From: Pseudoxanthomonas sp. PXM01
Lineage (GTDB): Bacteria > Pseudomonadota > Gammaproteobacteria > Xanthomonadales > Xanthomonadaceae
NCBI RefSeq assembly: GCF_014851815.1
Contig: NZ_JACVAJ010000001.1
Coordinates: 1,920,835 to 1,984,834 of the forward strand
Direction of reading: 5' to 3'
Length of the DNA: 64,000 bases
Below, in pieces: positions 8,007 to 17,447 of this stretch; the first letter of the stretch is position 1; the number at the start of each line of letters is the position of its first letter. Under the pieces are notes generated by a model. It saw only the letters and a list, made by a program, of their open reading frames with translations. It did not search any database and was not told the DNA's origin. The translations under genes were made by a program, and so were the position numbers.

Positions 8007-10097
8007 TCAGGCCAGCGTGCGGACCTTCTTCTCGCGGTTCCATTGGCGCGTTCGTGCAGCGGAGAGGAAGGCCTCGGTAAGGTCGGCATCGACCACGCCG
8101 GCATCACGCCCGACGCCTGCCGCCTTCAACAGGGCCTGTGCGCCCGTGTCGACGCCGATCGCCTTCAGATGGCCGAACGCATCGCGCACGAAATCCACGG
8201 CGGCGGCCTCCTTGGCCAGGCGTTTGCCGGCATCGGCATCCAGTACCAGGGCCACGGCATCGAACAGCACCGAGGGCGTGCCGGCCAGTTGGCCGTCGGC
8301 CGGCAGCCGCATGCCGTCGTCGAGGGTGGCACCGCCAAGGCGAGGTGCGACAACCTTCACCGTGGCGCCTTCGCGTTCGATCGCCTTGCGCAGCGCCTTG
8401 ATCAGTTTCGCATCGGAGCCATCGTCGACCAGGATGCCGACCACGCGTCCTTCCAGCGTGTCGCGCATCCGGTCGATGATGCGCAGCGCAGGCGATGGGG
8501 CCATGTCCTTCGGTGCGACGGCCGCGTCGGGCGCCGCTGGCATGCTGTCCATGCCCAGGCCCTTGGCCACGCGCTCGGCCAGTGCCTGGTCGATGTGGCG
8601 CAGATGGCCGACGACCGCCCCACGGACATGCGAAGTTTCGACCTTCGACAGCTCGAACACCAGGGCGAATGCCAGGTGCGCCTGCTCGTGCGCACTCTGG
8701 CTGCGGAAGAACAGGCGTGCTTGCGTGTAGTGGTCGGCGAACGATTCGGGGCGCAGCCGCTGCTTGCCGCCCGACTCCACTGGCGTGGCATGGCTGCGGA
8801 ACCCTGCCGGCGTCTCGCGCGGTGAATCGGCCTGCAGCGAGCTGGGCTCGTAATTGACGCGTCCCTTCGGGACCGCCATCTGCATGTGTCCGTCGCGCTG
8901 AAGATTGGCGAACGGACACTTGGGTGCGTTGACCGGGATCTGGTGGAAATTGGGGCCACCCAGCCGGGACAGCTGGGTATCGAGATAGGAGAACAGCCGT
9001 CCCTGCAGCAGCGGATCGTCGCTGAAGTCGATGCCGGGCACGATGTTCGCGGGACAGTACGCCACCTGCTCGGTTTCGGCGAAGAAGTTGTCCGGCCAGC
9101 GGTCCAGCACCATCCGCCCGATGACGGTCAGCGGGATGGTTTCCTCGGGGATCAGCTTGGTCGGATCGAGATGGTCGAACGGGAATTCCGCGGCCTGCTC
9201 CTCGGTGAACAGCTGCACCGCGAGGTCCCAGGCCGGATAGGAGCCGGCCTGGATCGCCTCGAACAGGTCGCGCCGATGGAAGTCGTTGTCGGCCGCCTGC
9301 AGCTTCACGGCTTCGTCCCATACCGTCGACTGGATGCCGAGCAGGGGTCGCCAATGGAACTTCACGAAGGTCGAGCGGCCCTGCGCATCCAACAACCGGA
9401 AGCTGTGCACGCCGAAGCCTTCGATGGTCCGCAGCGAACGCGGGATCGTGCGGTCGCTCATCGCCCACATGATCATATGCATGGTCTCGGGCGTCAGCGA
9501 CACGAAGTCCCAGAACGTGTCGTGGGCACTGCCCGCCTGCGGAAAGCCCCGGTCGGGCTCCATCTTCACCGAGTGCACCACGTCCGGAAACTTCATCGCG
9601 TCCTGGATGAAGAACACCGGGATGTTGTTTCCCACCAGGTCCCAATTGCCCTCGCTGGTATAGAACTTGACCGCGAATCCGCGCACGTCGCGCGGCGTGT
9701 CGACCGAGCCCGCGCCGCCGGCGACCGTCGAGAACCGGGTGAACACCGGCGTGCGTACGCCCACGTCGGTCAGCACCTTGGCGGTGGTGAACTTCGCGAG
9801 CGACTTCTTGAGTTCGAAGTAGCCGTGCGCCGCGGTGCCGCGCGCATGGACGATCCGTTCCGGTATGCGTTCGTGGTCGAAGTGGGTGATCTTCTCGCGG
9901 AGGATGAAGTCTTCCAGCAACGTGGGGCCGCGGGGCCCTGCGCGCAGCGAGTTCTGGTTGTCGGCGACCGGGATGCCTTGGTTGGTCGTCAGACGGGGAT
10001 GCTGTCCGCCGGCGCTGTCGTGGCGTTCGTCGCCTGCGCCCCGCGCGGCGGGTCGTGGCGTCCTGGGGGACTTGGCGGGCTTCTTCTGGCTGGCCAT
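8007..10097 (-). CDS. katE: Large-subunit catalase, KatE/HPII type
   Basis: 696 residues from the ATG at 10097; the frame runs open upstream to 10220 but the residues there look non-coding. Clade II catalase features are clear: the catalytic histidine in RIVHARGTAAHGYF, the asparagine region NNIPVFFIQDAMKFPD, and the haem-ligating tyrosine region RLFSYLDTQLSRLGGPNFHQ. The last 150 or so residues form the class-I glutamine-amidotransferase-like domain of large catalases (VVGILVDDGSDAKLIKALRK onwards). The enzyme converts hydrogen peroxide to water and oxygen in the cytoplasm. The first 30 or so residues (QKKPAKSPRTPRPAARGAG) form a basic extension resembling that of the nearby dehydrogenase. 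Confidence 0.96.
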   Translation of the reverse strand: MASQKKPAKSPRTPRPAARGAGDERHDSAGGQHPRLTTNQGIPVADNQNSLRAGPRGPTLLEDFILREKITHFDHERIPERIVHARGTAAHGYFELKKSLAKFTTAKVLTDVGVRTPVFTRFSTVAGGAGSVDTPRDVRGFAVKFYTSEGNWDLVGNNIPVFFIQDAMKFPDVVHSVKMEPDRGFPQAGSAHDTFWDFVSLTPETMHMIMWAMSDRTIPRSLRTIEGFGVHSFRLLDAQGRSTFVKFHWRPLLGIQSTVWDEAVKLQAADNDFHRRDLFEAIQAGSYPAWDLAVQLFTEEQAAEFPFDHLDPTKLIPEETIPLTVIGRMVLDRWPDNFFAETEQVAYCPANIVPGIDFSDDPLLQGRLFSYLDTQLSRLGGPNFHQIPVNAPKCPFANLQRDGHMQMAVPKGRVNYEPSSLQADSPRETPAGFRSHATPVESGGKQRLRPESFADHYTQARLFFRSQSAHEQAHLAFALVFELSKVETSHVRGAVVGHLRHIDQALAERVAKGLGMDSMPAAPDAAVAPKDMAPSPALRIIDRMRDTLEGRVVGILVDDGSDAKLIKALRKAIEREGATVKVVAPRLGGATLDDGMRLPADGQLAGTPSVLFDAVALVLDADAGKRLAKEAAAVDFVRDAFGHLKAIGVDTGAQALLKAAGVGRDAGVVDADLTEAFLSAARTRQWNREKKVRTLA

Positions 10098-10372
10098 CGG
10101 GATTCCAGGGGTAGGGCGACAAGACGTGTGCATGCGGTCGACGCGGCGCAACACCGACGCGTCTTCGCCATGCGCTGCGTGCATCGGATCTTCCACGCGG
10201 CGCGTGACCACGATGTGCACCGCAGGTCATGTTGGTGAACACCATGTCGGTGGCCGTCGCGCGCCGAGGTGCATCGGTCTTTCCTCGCTCGGCGCGGCCG
10301 TCGACGTTGACGCGGCATCGACGTCGCATGCGTACCGTTGGGCATCCCACGCGCCGCACCAGGGAAAACGAC

Positions 10373-10708
10373 ATGTCCCACGCAAAGCTATCGCCCGACT
10401 ATGTGTGGCGACAGGAAAACGACCAGCACACCTTGCACCTCGGCGATCATCCCCTGATCCGCATCCTTCCCGTCGGTGCCGGCTGGATCGTGCGCACCCT
10501 GCTGCATGTCCCCGGCATCGCACCGCAGCAGTTCGCGGTGCGTTCGGTACAGAGCGGAAAGGGCTGGGCGACACGCTGGACACTGGACCGCCAACGCCTG
10601 ATTGCCCGCGCCTGCGGCAGGGAGGATCTGGCACCGGACGTCATCCACGCGCCGCCGCGCCGCTCTTACGCCTGGCAGCATGCGAGCTGGACGCGGTCCG
10701 CCGGATAG
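10373..10708 (+). CDS. Hypothetical protein
   Basis: 111 residues from the ATG at 10373, preceded by AGGGAAAACGAC. The frame continues upstream but without plausible protein character. The sequence is a compact, mixed alpha/beta type with several tryptophans (VGAGWIVRTLLHVPGIAPQQ, GKGWATRWTLDRQRLIARA). No signal peptide, membrane segment or known motif. It is divergent from katE with a 275 bp gap in which I see no gene. Function unknown. Confidence 0.55.
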   Translation: MSHAKLSPDYVWRQENDQHTLHLGDHPLIRILPVGAGWIVRTLLHVPGIAPQQFAVRSVQSGKGWATRWTLDRQRLIARACGREDLAPDVIHAPPRRSYAWQHASWTRSAG

Positions 10709-10813
10709 CGCGAATGACCCGGCGCGCGGTGCCGGACGGCGGCCAGGACGGCGGCCAGGACGGCCTTGCGCCGTGTCGCGTCGTTTCGGGCCTGCACCAC
10801 GGGAGTGTCGACG

Positions 10814-11062
10814 GTGACCGACATCATTGGCTGGACGGCCTCCGCGATCCTGTTGGCGACGCTCGTGCGGCAGATCGCCAAGCAGTCGGCAAGCAAGGAC
10901 CGGGAAGCCGTATCGACCTGGCTGTTCCTCGGCCAGGCCAGCGCATCCCTCTTGTTCGTCGTCTATTCCGTCCTGCTGGAGAACTGGGTGTTCACGGTCA
11001 CCAACAGCTGCCTGCTGATCACCGCCATCGTCGGCCAGATACTGACGCGACGGAAAACCTGA
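10814..11062 (+). CDS. Three-helix membrane protein, PQ-loop/SemiSWEET-like
   Basis: 82 residues from a GTG at 10814, with GGGAG 8 bases upstream; an earlier in-frame start at 10766 lacks a ribosome-binding site. Three hydrophobic helices are evident: IIGWTASAILLATLVRQ, STWLFLGQASASLLFVVYSV and WVFTVTNSCLLITAIVGQIL. Size and topology match the SemiSWEET half-transporters, with RQ in place of the PQ pair at the end of the first helix. If correct it would dimerise to form a small solute or sugar carrier. The assignment rests on pattern and size only. Confidence 0.5.
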   Translation: MTDIIGWTASAILLATLVRQIAKQSASKDREAVSTWLFLGQASASLLFVVYSVLLENWVFTVTNSCLLITAIVGQILTRRKT

Positions 11063-11131
11063 AGGCCCCGATCAAAGCACTGCGCGGCAACCGGAAGAAC
11101 AGGCAGCGCCACCACAGAACAGGAGGTACGC

Positions 11132-11353
11132 ATGAAACCCGTGAACGAAGAGATCTTCGTCGTGGACGAGTTGGGACAGCAGGTGTCGTTGATCCGCGTG
11201 ATGCCCGACAGTGAAGACAACCTCCACGCGGGCGATGGGAAGACCGGCGCCGCGGCCGAGTTCCGCACCGCCGACGGCCTCCGTGTCATCGCGCTGGATG
11301 ACGGCACATTCCAGGTCGAAGCGACCGGGACGCGATTCAGGCCCGCACAGTGA
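11132..11353 (+). CDS. Small hypothetical protein
   Basis: 73 residues with an excellent ribosome-binding site (AGGAGG before the ATG). It is acidic and soluble, probably a small beta-rich domain (EIFVVDELGQQVSLIRVM, GLRVIALDDGTFQVEATG). No signal peptide or cysteine. The 185 bp that follow, up to the DNA-repair operon, hold no gene that I can support. Function unknown. Confidence 0.6.
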   Translation: MKPVNEEIFVVDELGQQVSLIRVMPDSEDNLHAGDGKTGAAAEFRTADGLRVIALDDGTFQVEATGTRFRPAQ

Positions 11354-11538
11354 CGCCCCACGCGCGTACCAGCGCCCTTTCCGCAATGCATTCGCGCCCC
11401 TGCACGTGCGCAACGGATCCAAGGTCCGGATCGGCATGCTTCCGACTGAGCCACGTCTCACGCCTAGCAACTTCCGGATGAATGCGCCTCGTTCCGCGTC
11501 ACGTCCGCATAACCCGCTTCGCCGTGGAATCCTGATCG

Positions 11539-12540
11539 ATGGGAGTCCATGACTGCGACATCATCCAGCTCCGTCCCGAGGGGATGTACTGCCCCGCGGG
11601 TGACTTCTACATCGACCCCTGGCGTCCCGTCGCTACCGCCGTCATCACGCATGGCCATGGCGACCACGCACGGATCGGCATGGGGTGTTACCACGCGGCC
11701 CGCGCATGCATGCCGGTGTTGCGCTGGCGGCTCGGTGAGCAGGAATTCCATCCGCACGACTACGGCGAGTCCTTCAGGTTGGGATCGGCGCGCGTGTCGC
11801 TGCACTCTGCCGGCCATGTGCTGGGCTCGGCGCAGGTGCGCATCGAGGTGGACGGCGAGGTCTGGGTCGCCGCCGGCGACTACAAGCGGCAAGCGGACCC
11901 GACCTGCGCACCGTTCGAGACCGTACCCTGCGACGTCTTCATCACCGAAGCCACCTTCGCCCTGCCCGTCTATCGCTGGCCGGACACCCATGACGAGGTC
12001 GGCCGCATCGTCGCGTGGCGGCGTGCCTGCGCGGCGCGCGGACGCACGGCGGTGCTGTATGCCTATGCGCTCGGCAAGGCGCAGCGGATCCTCGCCGAAC
12101 TCGTGCGCTTCGACGAACCTCCGGTCTTCCTGCATGGTGCGGTCGACACCGGCGTGCAGGTATATCGCCAGGCCGGCATCGATCTGATCGCGACCGAGCC
12201 CGTCGGCGAGCAACCCAAGGGCAAGGACTTTGCGGGCAGGCTGGTCATCGCGCCTCCCTCTGCCGCCGGGTCGACCTGGACGCGCCGCTTCCGCGATGCG
12301 GAGCATGGCTTCGCCTCCGGCTGGATGCGCCTGCGTGGTAACCGCCGGCGCCGGAACTACGACCGCGGCTTCGTGCTGTCCGACCACGCGGACTGGCCGG
12401 CGTTGCTCGACACCATCGAGCAGACCGGCGCACGGCGCGTGATCGCCACCCATGGCAGCACGGACGCGCTGATCCGCTACCTGCGGGAGCGCGGACACGA
12501 TGCGCAGGCGTTCTCCACCGGCTTCGGTGCCGAGGAATGA
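11539..12540 (+). CDS. Ligase-associated DNA exonuclease (metallo-beta-lactamase fold)
   Basis: 333 residues. The metal-binding motif HGHGDH lies at 38-43, followed by further fold motifs (SAGHVLGSAQV, AAGDYKRQ, the late SDHADW and ATHGS). This is the nuclease of the four-gene ligase-associated repair cassette; characterised members of the group are Mn-dependent DNA exonuclease/endonucleases. It shares the beta-CASP-like ancestry of Artemis/SNM1-type enzymes. The stop codon overlaps the ligase start by four bases, so translational coupling is likely. This is the first gene of the operon. Confidence 0.92.
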   Translation: MGVHDCDIIQLRPEGMYCPAGDFYIDPWRPVATAVITHGHGDHARIGMGCYHAARACMPVLRWRLGEQEFHPHDYGESFRLGSARVSLHSAGHVLGSAQVRIEVDGEVWVAAGDYKRQADPTCAPFETVPCDVFITEATFALPVYRWPDTHDEVGRIVAWRRACAARGRTAVLYAYALGKAQRILAELVRFDEPPVFLHGAVDTGVQVYRQAGIDLIATEPVGEQPKGKDFAGRLVIAPPSAAGSTWTRRFRDAEHGFASGWMRLRGNRRRRNYDRGFVLSDHADWPALLDTIEQTGARRVIATHGSTDALIRYLRERGHDAQAFSTGFGAEE

Positions 12541-14129
12541 AGGCGTTCGCCACGCTTTACCAGACGCTGGAGCACAGCACCGGCACGCTGGACAAGCGGG
12601 CCGCGATCGCCGGGTACGTGCGGAACACGCCGCGCGCCGATGCCGCGTGGGGGCTGTGGTTGCTGGCCGGCAACAAGCTGCGGCGGATCGCCGGCAGTGG
12701 TGAACTGCGCGCCTGGTGCGGCGACGTCGCGGGACTGCCGGCCTGGCTGGTCGACGACAGCTACTCGCACGTCGGCGATCTCGCGGAGACCCTGGCGCTC
12801 TTGCTCCCCTCCAATCCGCTGCCTGCGGCGGAGGTTCCGCTGCATGCGTGGATCGAACAGCGGTTGCTGCCGGTCGCAGGTGCGGATGCCGAGGTGCGGC
12901 GCCGCACGATCATCGATGCGTGGATGCAACTGCCGGATGGCGAACGCCTGGTGTTCAACAAGCTGCTGACCGGCGCATTCCGCATCGGCGTGTCGCTGCG
13001 ACTGGTGCAGCAGGCTCTCGCCGATCTGTCCGACGTTCCCATCGCCGTCCTCGCGCAACGCATGCTCGGCGACTGGCCGCCGACGCCGGACTTCCTCGCT
13101 GCCCTGTTGTCGACCGACGTGCTGGACAGCGACCGCGAACAGCCCTACCCGTTCTTCCTCGCCTCGCCGTTGGAAGCGGCCGTCGAGCAACTGGGCGACA
13201 TCGGCGATTGGCTGCTGGAATGGAAGTGGGATGGCATCCGCCTGCAGATCATCCGACGTCGCGGCGAGGTCGCGCTGTGGTCGCGTGGCGAAGAGCGGCT
13301 GGACGGGCGCTTCCCCGAAATCGAAGCCGCCGCCGATGCGTTGCCCCGCGACGCGGTGATCGATGGCGAACTGCTGGCGTGGAACCAGGGCGACGCGCCC
13401 CTGCCTTTTTCCGCCTTGCAGACCCGCATCCAGCGCAAGCGTCCCGGCAGCAAACACCTGGCGGCCGCGCCCGCCCGCGTGCTCGCCTACGACCTGCTCG
13501 AGCTGGACGGCGAAGACGCACGGGAATGGCCGCTGCACGCGCGCCGGCAGCGCCTGCGCGAGCTCCTCGACGCCACCGGCGATCCGCGGCTGGTGCTGTC
13601 GCCGGAAGCACGTGCCGCGAACTGGGAAGAGGCCGCCGCGATGCGCGAGACCTCGCGTGGCCGCGGCGTGGAAGGCCTGATGGTGAAGCGGCGCGATTCG
13701 CCCTACCGCAGCGGACGCCGGCGCGGCGACTGGTGGAAGTGGAAGATCGATCCGCTCACCATCGACGCGGTGCTGCTGTACGCGCAGGCCGGCCATGGAC
13801 GGCGCAGCACGCTGTACACGGACTACACGTTCGGCGTGTGGAACGAGGCAGGCGAGCTGGTGCCGGTGGCCAAGGCCTATTCCGGCCTCGACGACAAGGA
13901 GATCCTCGCGCTCGACCAGTGGATCCGCAGCCACACGCGGGAGCGCTTCGGCCCGGTGCGCTCGGTCGTAGCGGAACAGGTCTTCGAGCTGGGCTTCGAG
14001 GGCGTCAACGTCAGTGGTCGCCACAAGTCGGGTATCGCCGTGCGCTTTCCGCGCATCCTGCGCTGGCGCCACGACAAGCCGGCCACGGAAGCGGACCGTC
14101 TGGCGACCTTGAAGGCGCTGGCGCGATGA
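12537..14129 (+). CDS. ATP-dependent DNA ligase, repair-cassette type
   Basis: 530 residues. The N-terminal third is the helical DNA-binding domain. The nucleotidyl-transferase active-site lysine is Lys230 in EWKWDGIR. Other motifs follow: AVIDGELLAW (motif III), GVEGLMVKRRDSPY (motif IV) and WWKWKIDPLTIDAVLLYAQ (motif V region), then an OB-fold domain with GVNVSGRHKSGIAVRFPRI. This ATP-using enzyme is additional to the NAD-dependent LigA that bacteria of this kind also carry elsewhere. It seals nicks after processing by the neighbouring nuclease, helicase and phosphoesterase. It overlaps both neighbours by four bases. Confidence 0.95.
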   Translation: MKAFATLYQTLEHSTGTLDKRAAIAGYVRNTPRADAAWGLWLLAGNKLRRIAGSGELRAWCGDVAGLPAWLVDDSYSHVGDLAETLALLLPSNPLPAAEVPLHAWIEQRLLPVAGADAEVRRRTIIDAWMQLPDGERLVFNKLLTGAFRIGVSLRLVQQALADLSDVPIAVLAQRMLGDWPPTPDFLAALLSTDVLDSDREQPYPFFLASPLEAAVEQLGDIGDWLLEWKWDGIRLQIIRRRGEVALWSRGEERLDGRFPEIEAAADALPRDAVIDGELLAWNQGDAPLPFSALQTRIQRKRPGSKHLAAAPARVLAYDLLELDGEDAREWPLHARRQRLRELLDATGDPRLVLSPEARAANWEEAAAMRETSRGRGVEGLMVKRRDSPYRSGRRRGDWWKWKIDPLTIDAVLLYAQAGHGRRSTLYTDYTFGVWNEAGELVPVAKAYSGLDDKEILALDQWIRSHTRERFGPVRSVVAEQVFELGFEGVNVSGRHKSGIAVRFPRILRWRHDKPATEADRLATLKALAR

Positions 14130-16576
14130 CGCCGCTCGCAAGCCTGCAGCGCTGGTTCGCCGCGCGGGGCTGGAAACCGTTGCCGTTCCAGCGGCAGGCA
14201 TGGCGGCACTACCTGGCCGGGGAATCGGGCCTGATCCACACCCCCACCGGCAGCGGAAAGACGCTGGCGGCCTTCGGGGGGCCGTTGCTGGAAGCCCTGG
14301 CGGAGCCTCCTGTGCCCTCTGGCCGGAAGCGCAACGCAACGCGACCGCTCCGGGTGCTGTGGATCACGCCCTTGCGTGCACTGGCGTCGGACACCACGCG
14401 CGCCCTGACGGATACCGCACATGCCCTCGGCCTGCCATGGACGGTGGCGCAGCGGACCGGCGACGCGAGTACGCGCGACAAGCGGCTGGCGCGCAGCGGC
14501 AAGCTGGACGTGCTGGTCACCACGCCCGAGTCCCTGTCGTTGCTGTTGAGCTATCCCGACACCGCGCCGATGTTCGCGGACCTGCGCTGCATCGTGGTCG
14601 ACGAGTGGCATGAGCTGATGGGCAGCAAGCGCGGCGTGCAGACACAACTGGCACTGGCCCGCGTGCGGCACTGGTCACCGGACGCGCGCACCTGGGGCCT
14701 GTCGGCGACGCTGGGCAACCTCGACGGCGCCTGCCGTGCGCTGCTGCCTCCGGATGTTGCCCCGCAGGAGCTCTCCGCGGCACGTCCCCGCCCGATGACC
14801 CTGGAGACCCTGCTGCCTGCGGACATCGCACGCTTCCCGTGGAGTGGCCATCTCGGCCTGAGCCAGCTGGCAGGCGTGCTGCAACGCGTGCTGGCCGTGC
14901 GGACGACCCTGCTGTTCACCAACACGCGGGCGCATGCGGAACTGTGGCACCAGGCCCTGGCCTCCGTCTGGCCGGAGGACGCCGTTACGCTCGCGCTGCA
15001 CCACGGTTCGCTGGATCCTGGCGTGCGGCAACAGGCGGAAGCGGGATTGCGCGACGCGACACTGCGCTGCGTCGTCGCGACCTCCAGCCTCGACCTGGGC
15101 GTGGACTTTCCTTCCGTCGACCAGGTGATCCAGATCGGCAGCCCGAAGGGCGTGGCACGCCTGCTGCAACGCGCAGGACGTGCGCGGCACCGGCCGGGTG
15201 AAACAGGTCACGTGCTCTGCGTCCCGACGCACGCGCTTGAGCTGGCGGAGTACGCCGCGACCCGGACCGCCATCGCAGAGGGCGTGGTGGAAAGCCGGCA
15301 GGCGCCGCGCATGCCACTCGACGTGCTGGCGCAGCACTGCGTCACCGTTGCGCTGGGCGGCGGCTTCCTGGCGGACGCGCTTTTCGCGGAGGTGCGGCGC
15401 ACCGACGCCTTCGCCGGGCTCGATGCCGCCACCTGGCAGCGTGTGCTCGATTTCATCGTGCGTGGCGGCGGCGCGCTGGAGCACTATCCCGAGTATCGCC
15501 GCGTAGTGCACGACGAGGATGGCGTGCACCGCGTGCATGACCGCACCGTCGCCCTGCGCCATCGCCTCTCTATCGGCACCATCGCCAGCGACGGGAACGT
15601 CGCGGTGAAGTTCCTGCGTGGTGGCGGACTGGGCGCGGTGGAGGAAGCGTTCCTGAGCCGGCTGCGTCCCGGCGACCGCTTCCACTTCGCCGGGCGGTTG
15701 CTGGAACTGGTACGGCTGCAGGACATGACGGCCTACGTCCGCCTGGTCAAGCAGGGCGACGGCGTCGTTCCCCGCTGGATGGGCGGGCGGATGCCGCTCT
15801 CAACGCGGCTGGCCGGGCAGGTGCGCGCGACGCTGGCGAACGACCGCACGTCGCCGGAGATGCGCGCGCTGCAACCGCTGCTGGCGGTGCAGGCGCGGGT
15901 CAGCCGGATGCCTTCCCCCGACCTGCTGCTGGTGGAAACGGTACGCAGGCGTGACGGCCAGCACCTGTTCGTTTTTCCGTTCGCCGGCCGCCGCACGCAT
16001 GAGGGCCTCGCTGCGCTGCTGGCGTGGCGGCTTGGCCAACGCGAGCCCAACACGTTCTCGATGTCGGCCAACGATCTCGGCTTCATGCTGTCGCCGCAAC
16101 GGCCCCTGGAACTGGACGCCGATGCGCTGCGTAGCCTGCTGGCGCCGGAAGGTCTCGTCGACGACCTCATGCAGGGTGCCAACCTGGGCGAACTGGCGCG
16201 CCGGCAGTTCCGCGGCATCGCACGGGTGGCCGGACTGCTGCCTCCCTCGCTTCCGGGCCGGGCGCCGCGCAGCCTGCGCCAGCTGCAGGCCTCGAGCGGC
16301 CTGCTGTTCGATGTTCTCGCGCAGCACGATCCCGACCATCTGCTGCTGGCGCTTGCGCGTCGCGAAGCGATGGATGAAGACCTGAATGTCGCCGAGATCG
16401 ACAACTTGCTGCGGCGGCTGCAGGACCATGCCATCGCCGTTGAACGGCCCGAAAGCCTCACGCCTCTGGCGTTCCCGCTGTGGGCCGACGGCATGCGCGG
16501 CCATCTGAGCACCGAGGACTGGCAGGTGCGCGTGCGCCGGGCGGCGGAGCAGCTGGAGCGCCGGCATGGCCGCTAG
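14126..16576 (+). CDS. lhr: Ligase-associated Lhr-type DEXH-box helicase
   Basis: 816 residues from the ATG at 14126, inside an ATGA overlap with the ligase stop; the open frame extends further upstream only as an out-of-frame shadow of the ligase. Superfamily 2 motifs: TPTGSGKT with Lys45, TTPESLSLLLS, the DEXH box VVDEWH at Asp162, LSATLGN, and motif VI in QRAGRARHRPGE. The C-terminal half is the Lhr-specific winged-helix and beta-barrel region. Length matches the Lhr-Core family of the cassette, which unwinds DNA or RNA:DNA duplexes 3' to 5'. Probable cytoplasmic DNA repair enzyme. Confidence 0.94.
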   Translation: MTPLASLQRWFAARGWKPLPFQRQAWRHYLAGESGLIHTPTGSGKTLAAFGGPLLEALAEPPVPSGRKRNATRPLRVLWITPLRALASDTTRALTDTAHALGLPWTVAQRTGDASTRDKRLARSGKLDVLVTTPESLSLLLSYPDTAPMFADLRCIVVDEWHELMGSKRGVQTQLALARVRHWSPDARTWGLSATLGNLDGACRALLPPDVAPQELSAARPRPMTLETLLPADIARFPWSGHLGLSQLAGVLQRVLAVRTTLLFTNTRAHAELWHQALASVWPEDAVTLALHHGSLDPGVRQQAEAGLRDATLRCVVATSSLDLGVDFPSVDQVIQIGSPKGVARLLQRAGRARHRPGETGHVLCVPTHALELAEYAATRTAIAEGVVESRQAPRMPLDVLAQHCVTVALGGGFLADALFAEVRRTDAFAGLDAATWQRVLDFIVRGGGALEHYPEYRRVVHDEDGVHRVHDRTVALRHRLSIGTIASDGNVAVKFLRGGGLGAVEEAFLSRLRPGDRFHFAGRLLELVRLQDMTAYVRLVKQGDGVVPRWMGGRMPLSTRLAGQVRATLANDRTSPEMRALQPLLAVQARVSRMPSPDLLLVETVRRRDGQHLFVFPFAGRRTHEGLAALLAWRLGQREPNTFSMSANDLGFMLSPQRPLELDADALRSLLAPEGLVDDLMQGANLGELARRQFRGIARVAGLLPPSLPGRAPRSLRQLQASSGLLFDVLAQHDPDHLLLALARREAMDEDLNVAEIDNLLRRLQDHAIAVERPESLTPLAFPLWADGMRGHLSTEDWQVRVRRAAEQLERRHGR

Positions 16577-17258
16577 CCTGACGCTGGAACTGGCCGGCGA
16601 GTCCATGCAACTTCTTGCGGACCGCGCGCTGTTCTGGCCCGCACAGGCGGTGCTGTTCATCGCCGACCTTCATCTCGGCAAGGGCGAGGCCTTGCGCCGT
16701 GGCGGTATCGCCGTCCCTCGCGGAGGAACACGCGAGGACCTGCTGCGCCTGCAACACCTGCTGGACGAAACCCAAGCACGCGAGCTGTGCGTCCTCGGCG
16801 ACTTTCTCCATGGTGCCGCCTCCGGAGGCGGCTGGCAGCAGGAATGGCAGGCCTGGCGCGCAGCGCATGCCGGGCTGGTCATTTCTGTCGTCGCAGGCAA
16901 CCACGATCGCCGGTTGCATCGGCAGGCCGAGGACTGGAATCTCACGCTGCAGGAAGAGAACACCCCACGCGGCCCTTTTCGGCTATGCCACATCCCGAGG
17001 GCGACACCCGGGCACGTGATCGCCGGCCATCTGCATCCACGCGTCCGGTTTCCCGGCCTTCCTGGCCGATGGCCCGCGTTCCTGATACGCAACGGCCTGA
17101 CCATCCTGCCCGCATTCTCCCGCTTCACGGGCGGCGTGGTTCCCGCGGGTGAACCCGGCGACACCTATGTCGTTTGCCTGGATGGGCAACTCGCGGAGCT
17201 GCGCCATGAGCGAAAGCCCGGGAAGGCGGTCGGCGACAGGCAGAGTCGCGAAAGATAA
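16566..17258 (+). CDS. pdeM: Ligase-associated metallophosphoesterase PdeM
   Basis: 230 residues, overlapping the helicase by 11 bases. Calcineurin-like phosphoesterase motifs appear in order: ADLHLGK, GDFLHG, AGNHDRR, then the late histidine motif AGHLHPR. The family partner in Pseudomonas is a Mn-dependent phosphodiesterase (Mpe) acting on nucleic acids. It completes the four-gene cassette. Downstream, up to the tRNA on the opposite strand, the 190 bp contain nothing I can call. Confidence 0.93.
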   Translation: MAASLTLELAGESMQLLADRALFWPAQAVLFIADLHLGKGEALRRGGIAVPRGGTREDLLRLQHLLDETQARELCVLGDFLHGAASGGGWQQEWQAWRAAHAGLVISVVAGNHDRRLHRQAEDWNLTLQEENTPRGPFRLCHIPRATPGHVIAGHLHPRVRFPGLPGRWPAFLIRNGLTILPAFSRFTGGVVPAGEPGDTYVVCLDGQLAELRHERKPGKAVGDRQSRER

Positions 17259-17447
17259 CCACAGCGCCATCGGAACGAAGATATGCCCTCGGCTCACGAG
17301 GCGGTGCAGCTTTCCCGACTTGCGGGGCTACTGATCGCTGATGTCTTTTCTACAAGGGCACCACAAGGTTCGTCGTCGGGACCGTACCGGAAACGTACCT
17401 TCGAGCTTCCGCACACCCGCCACTCTTGCGCAAGCGATTGAAGCAGT

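Noticed and set aside
12716..14125. Upstream extension of the Lhr helicase frame
   Set aside because: It runs across the ligase in another frame and has no helicase-like residues; the ATG at 14126 fits the operon overlap.
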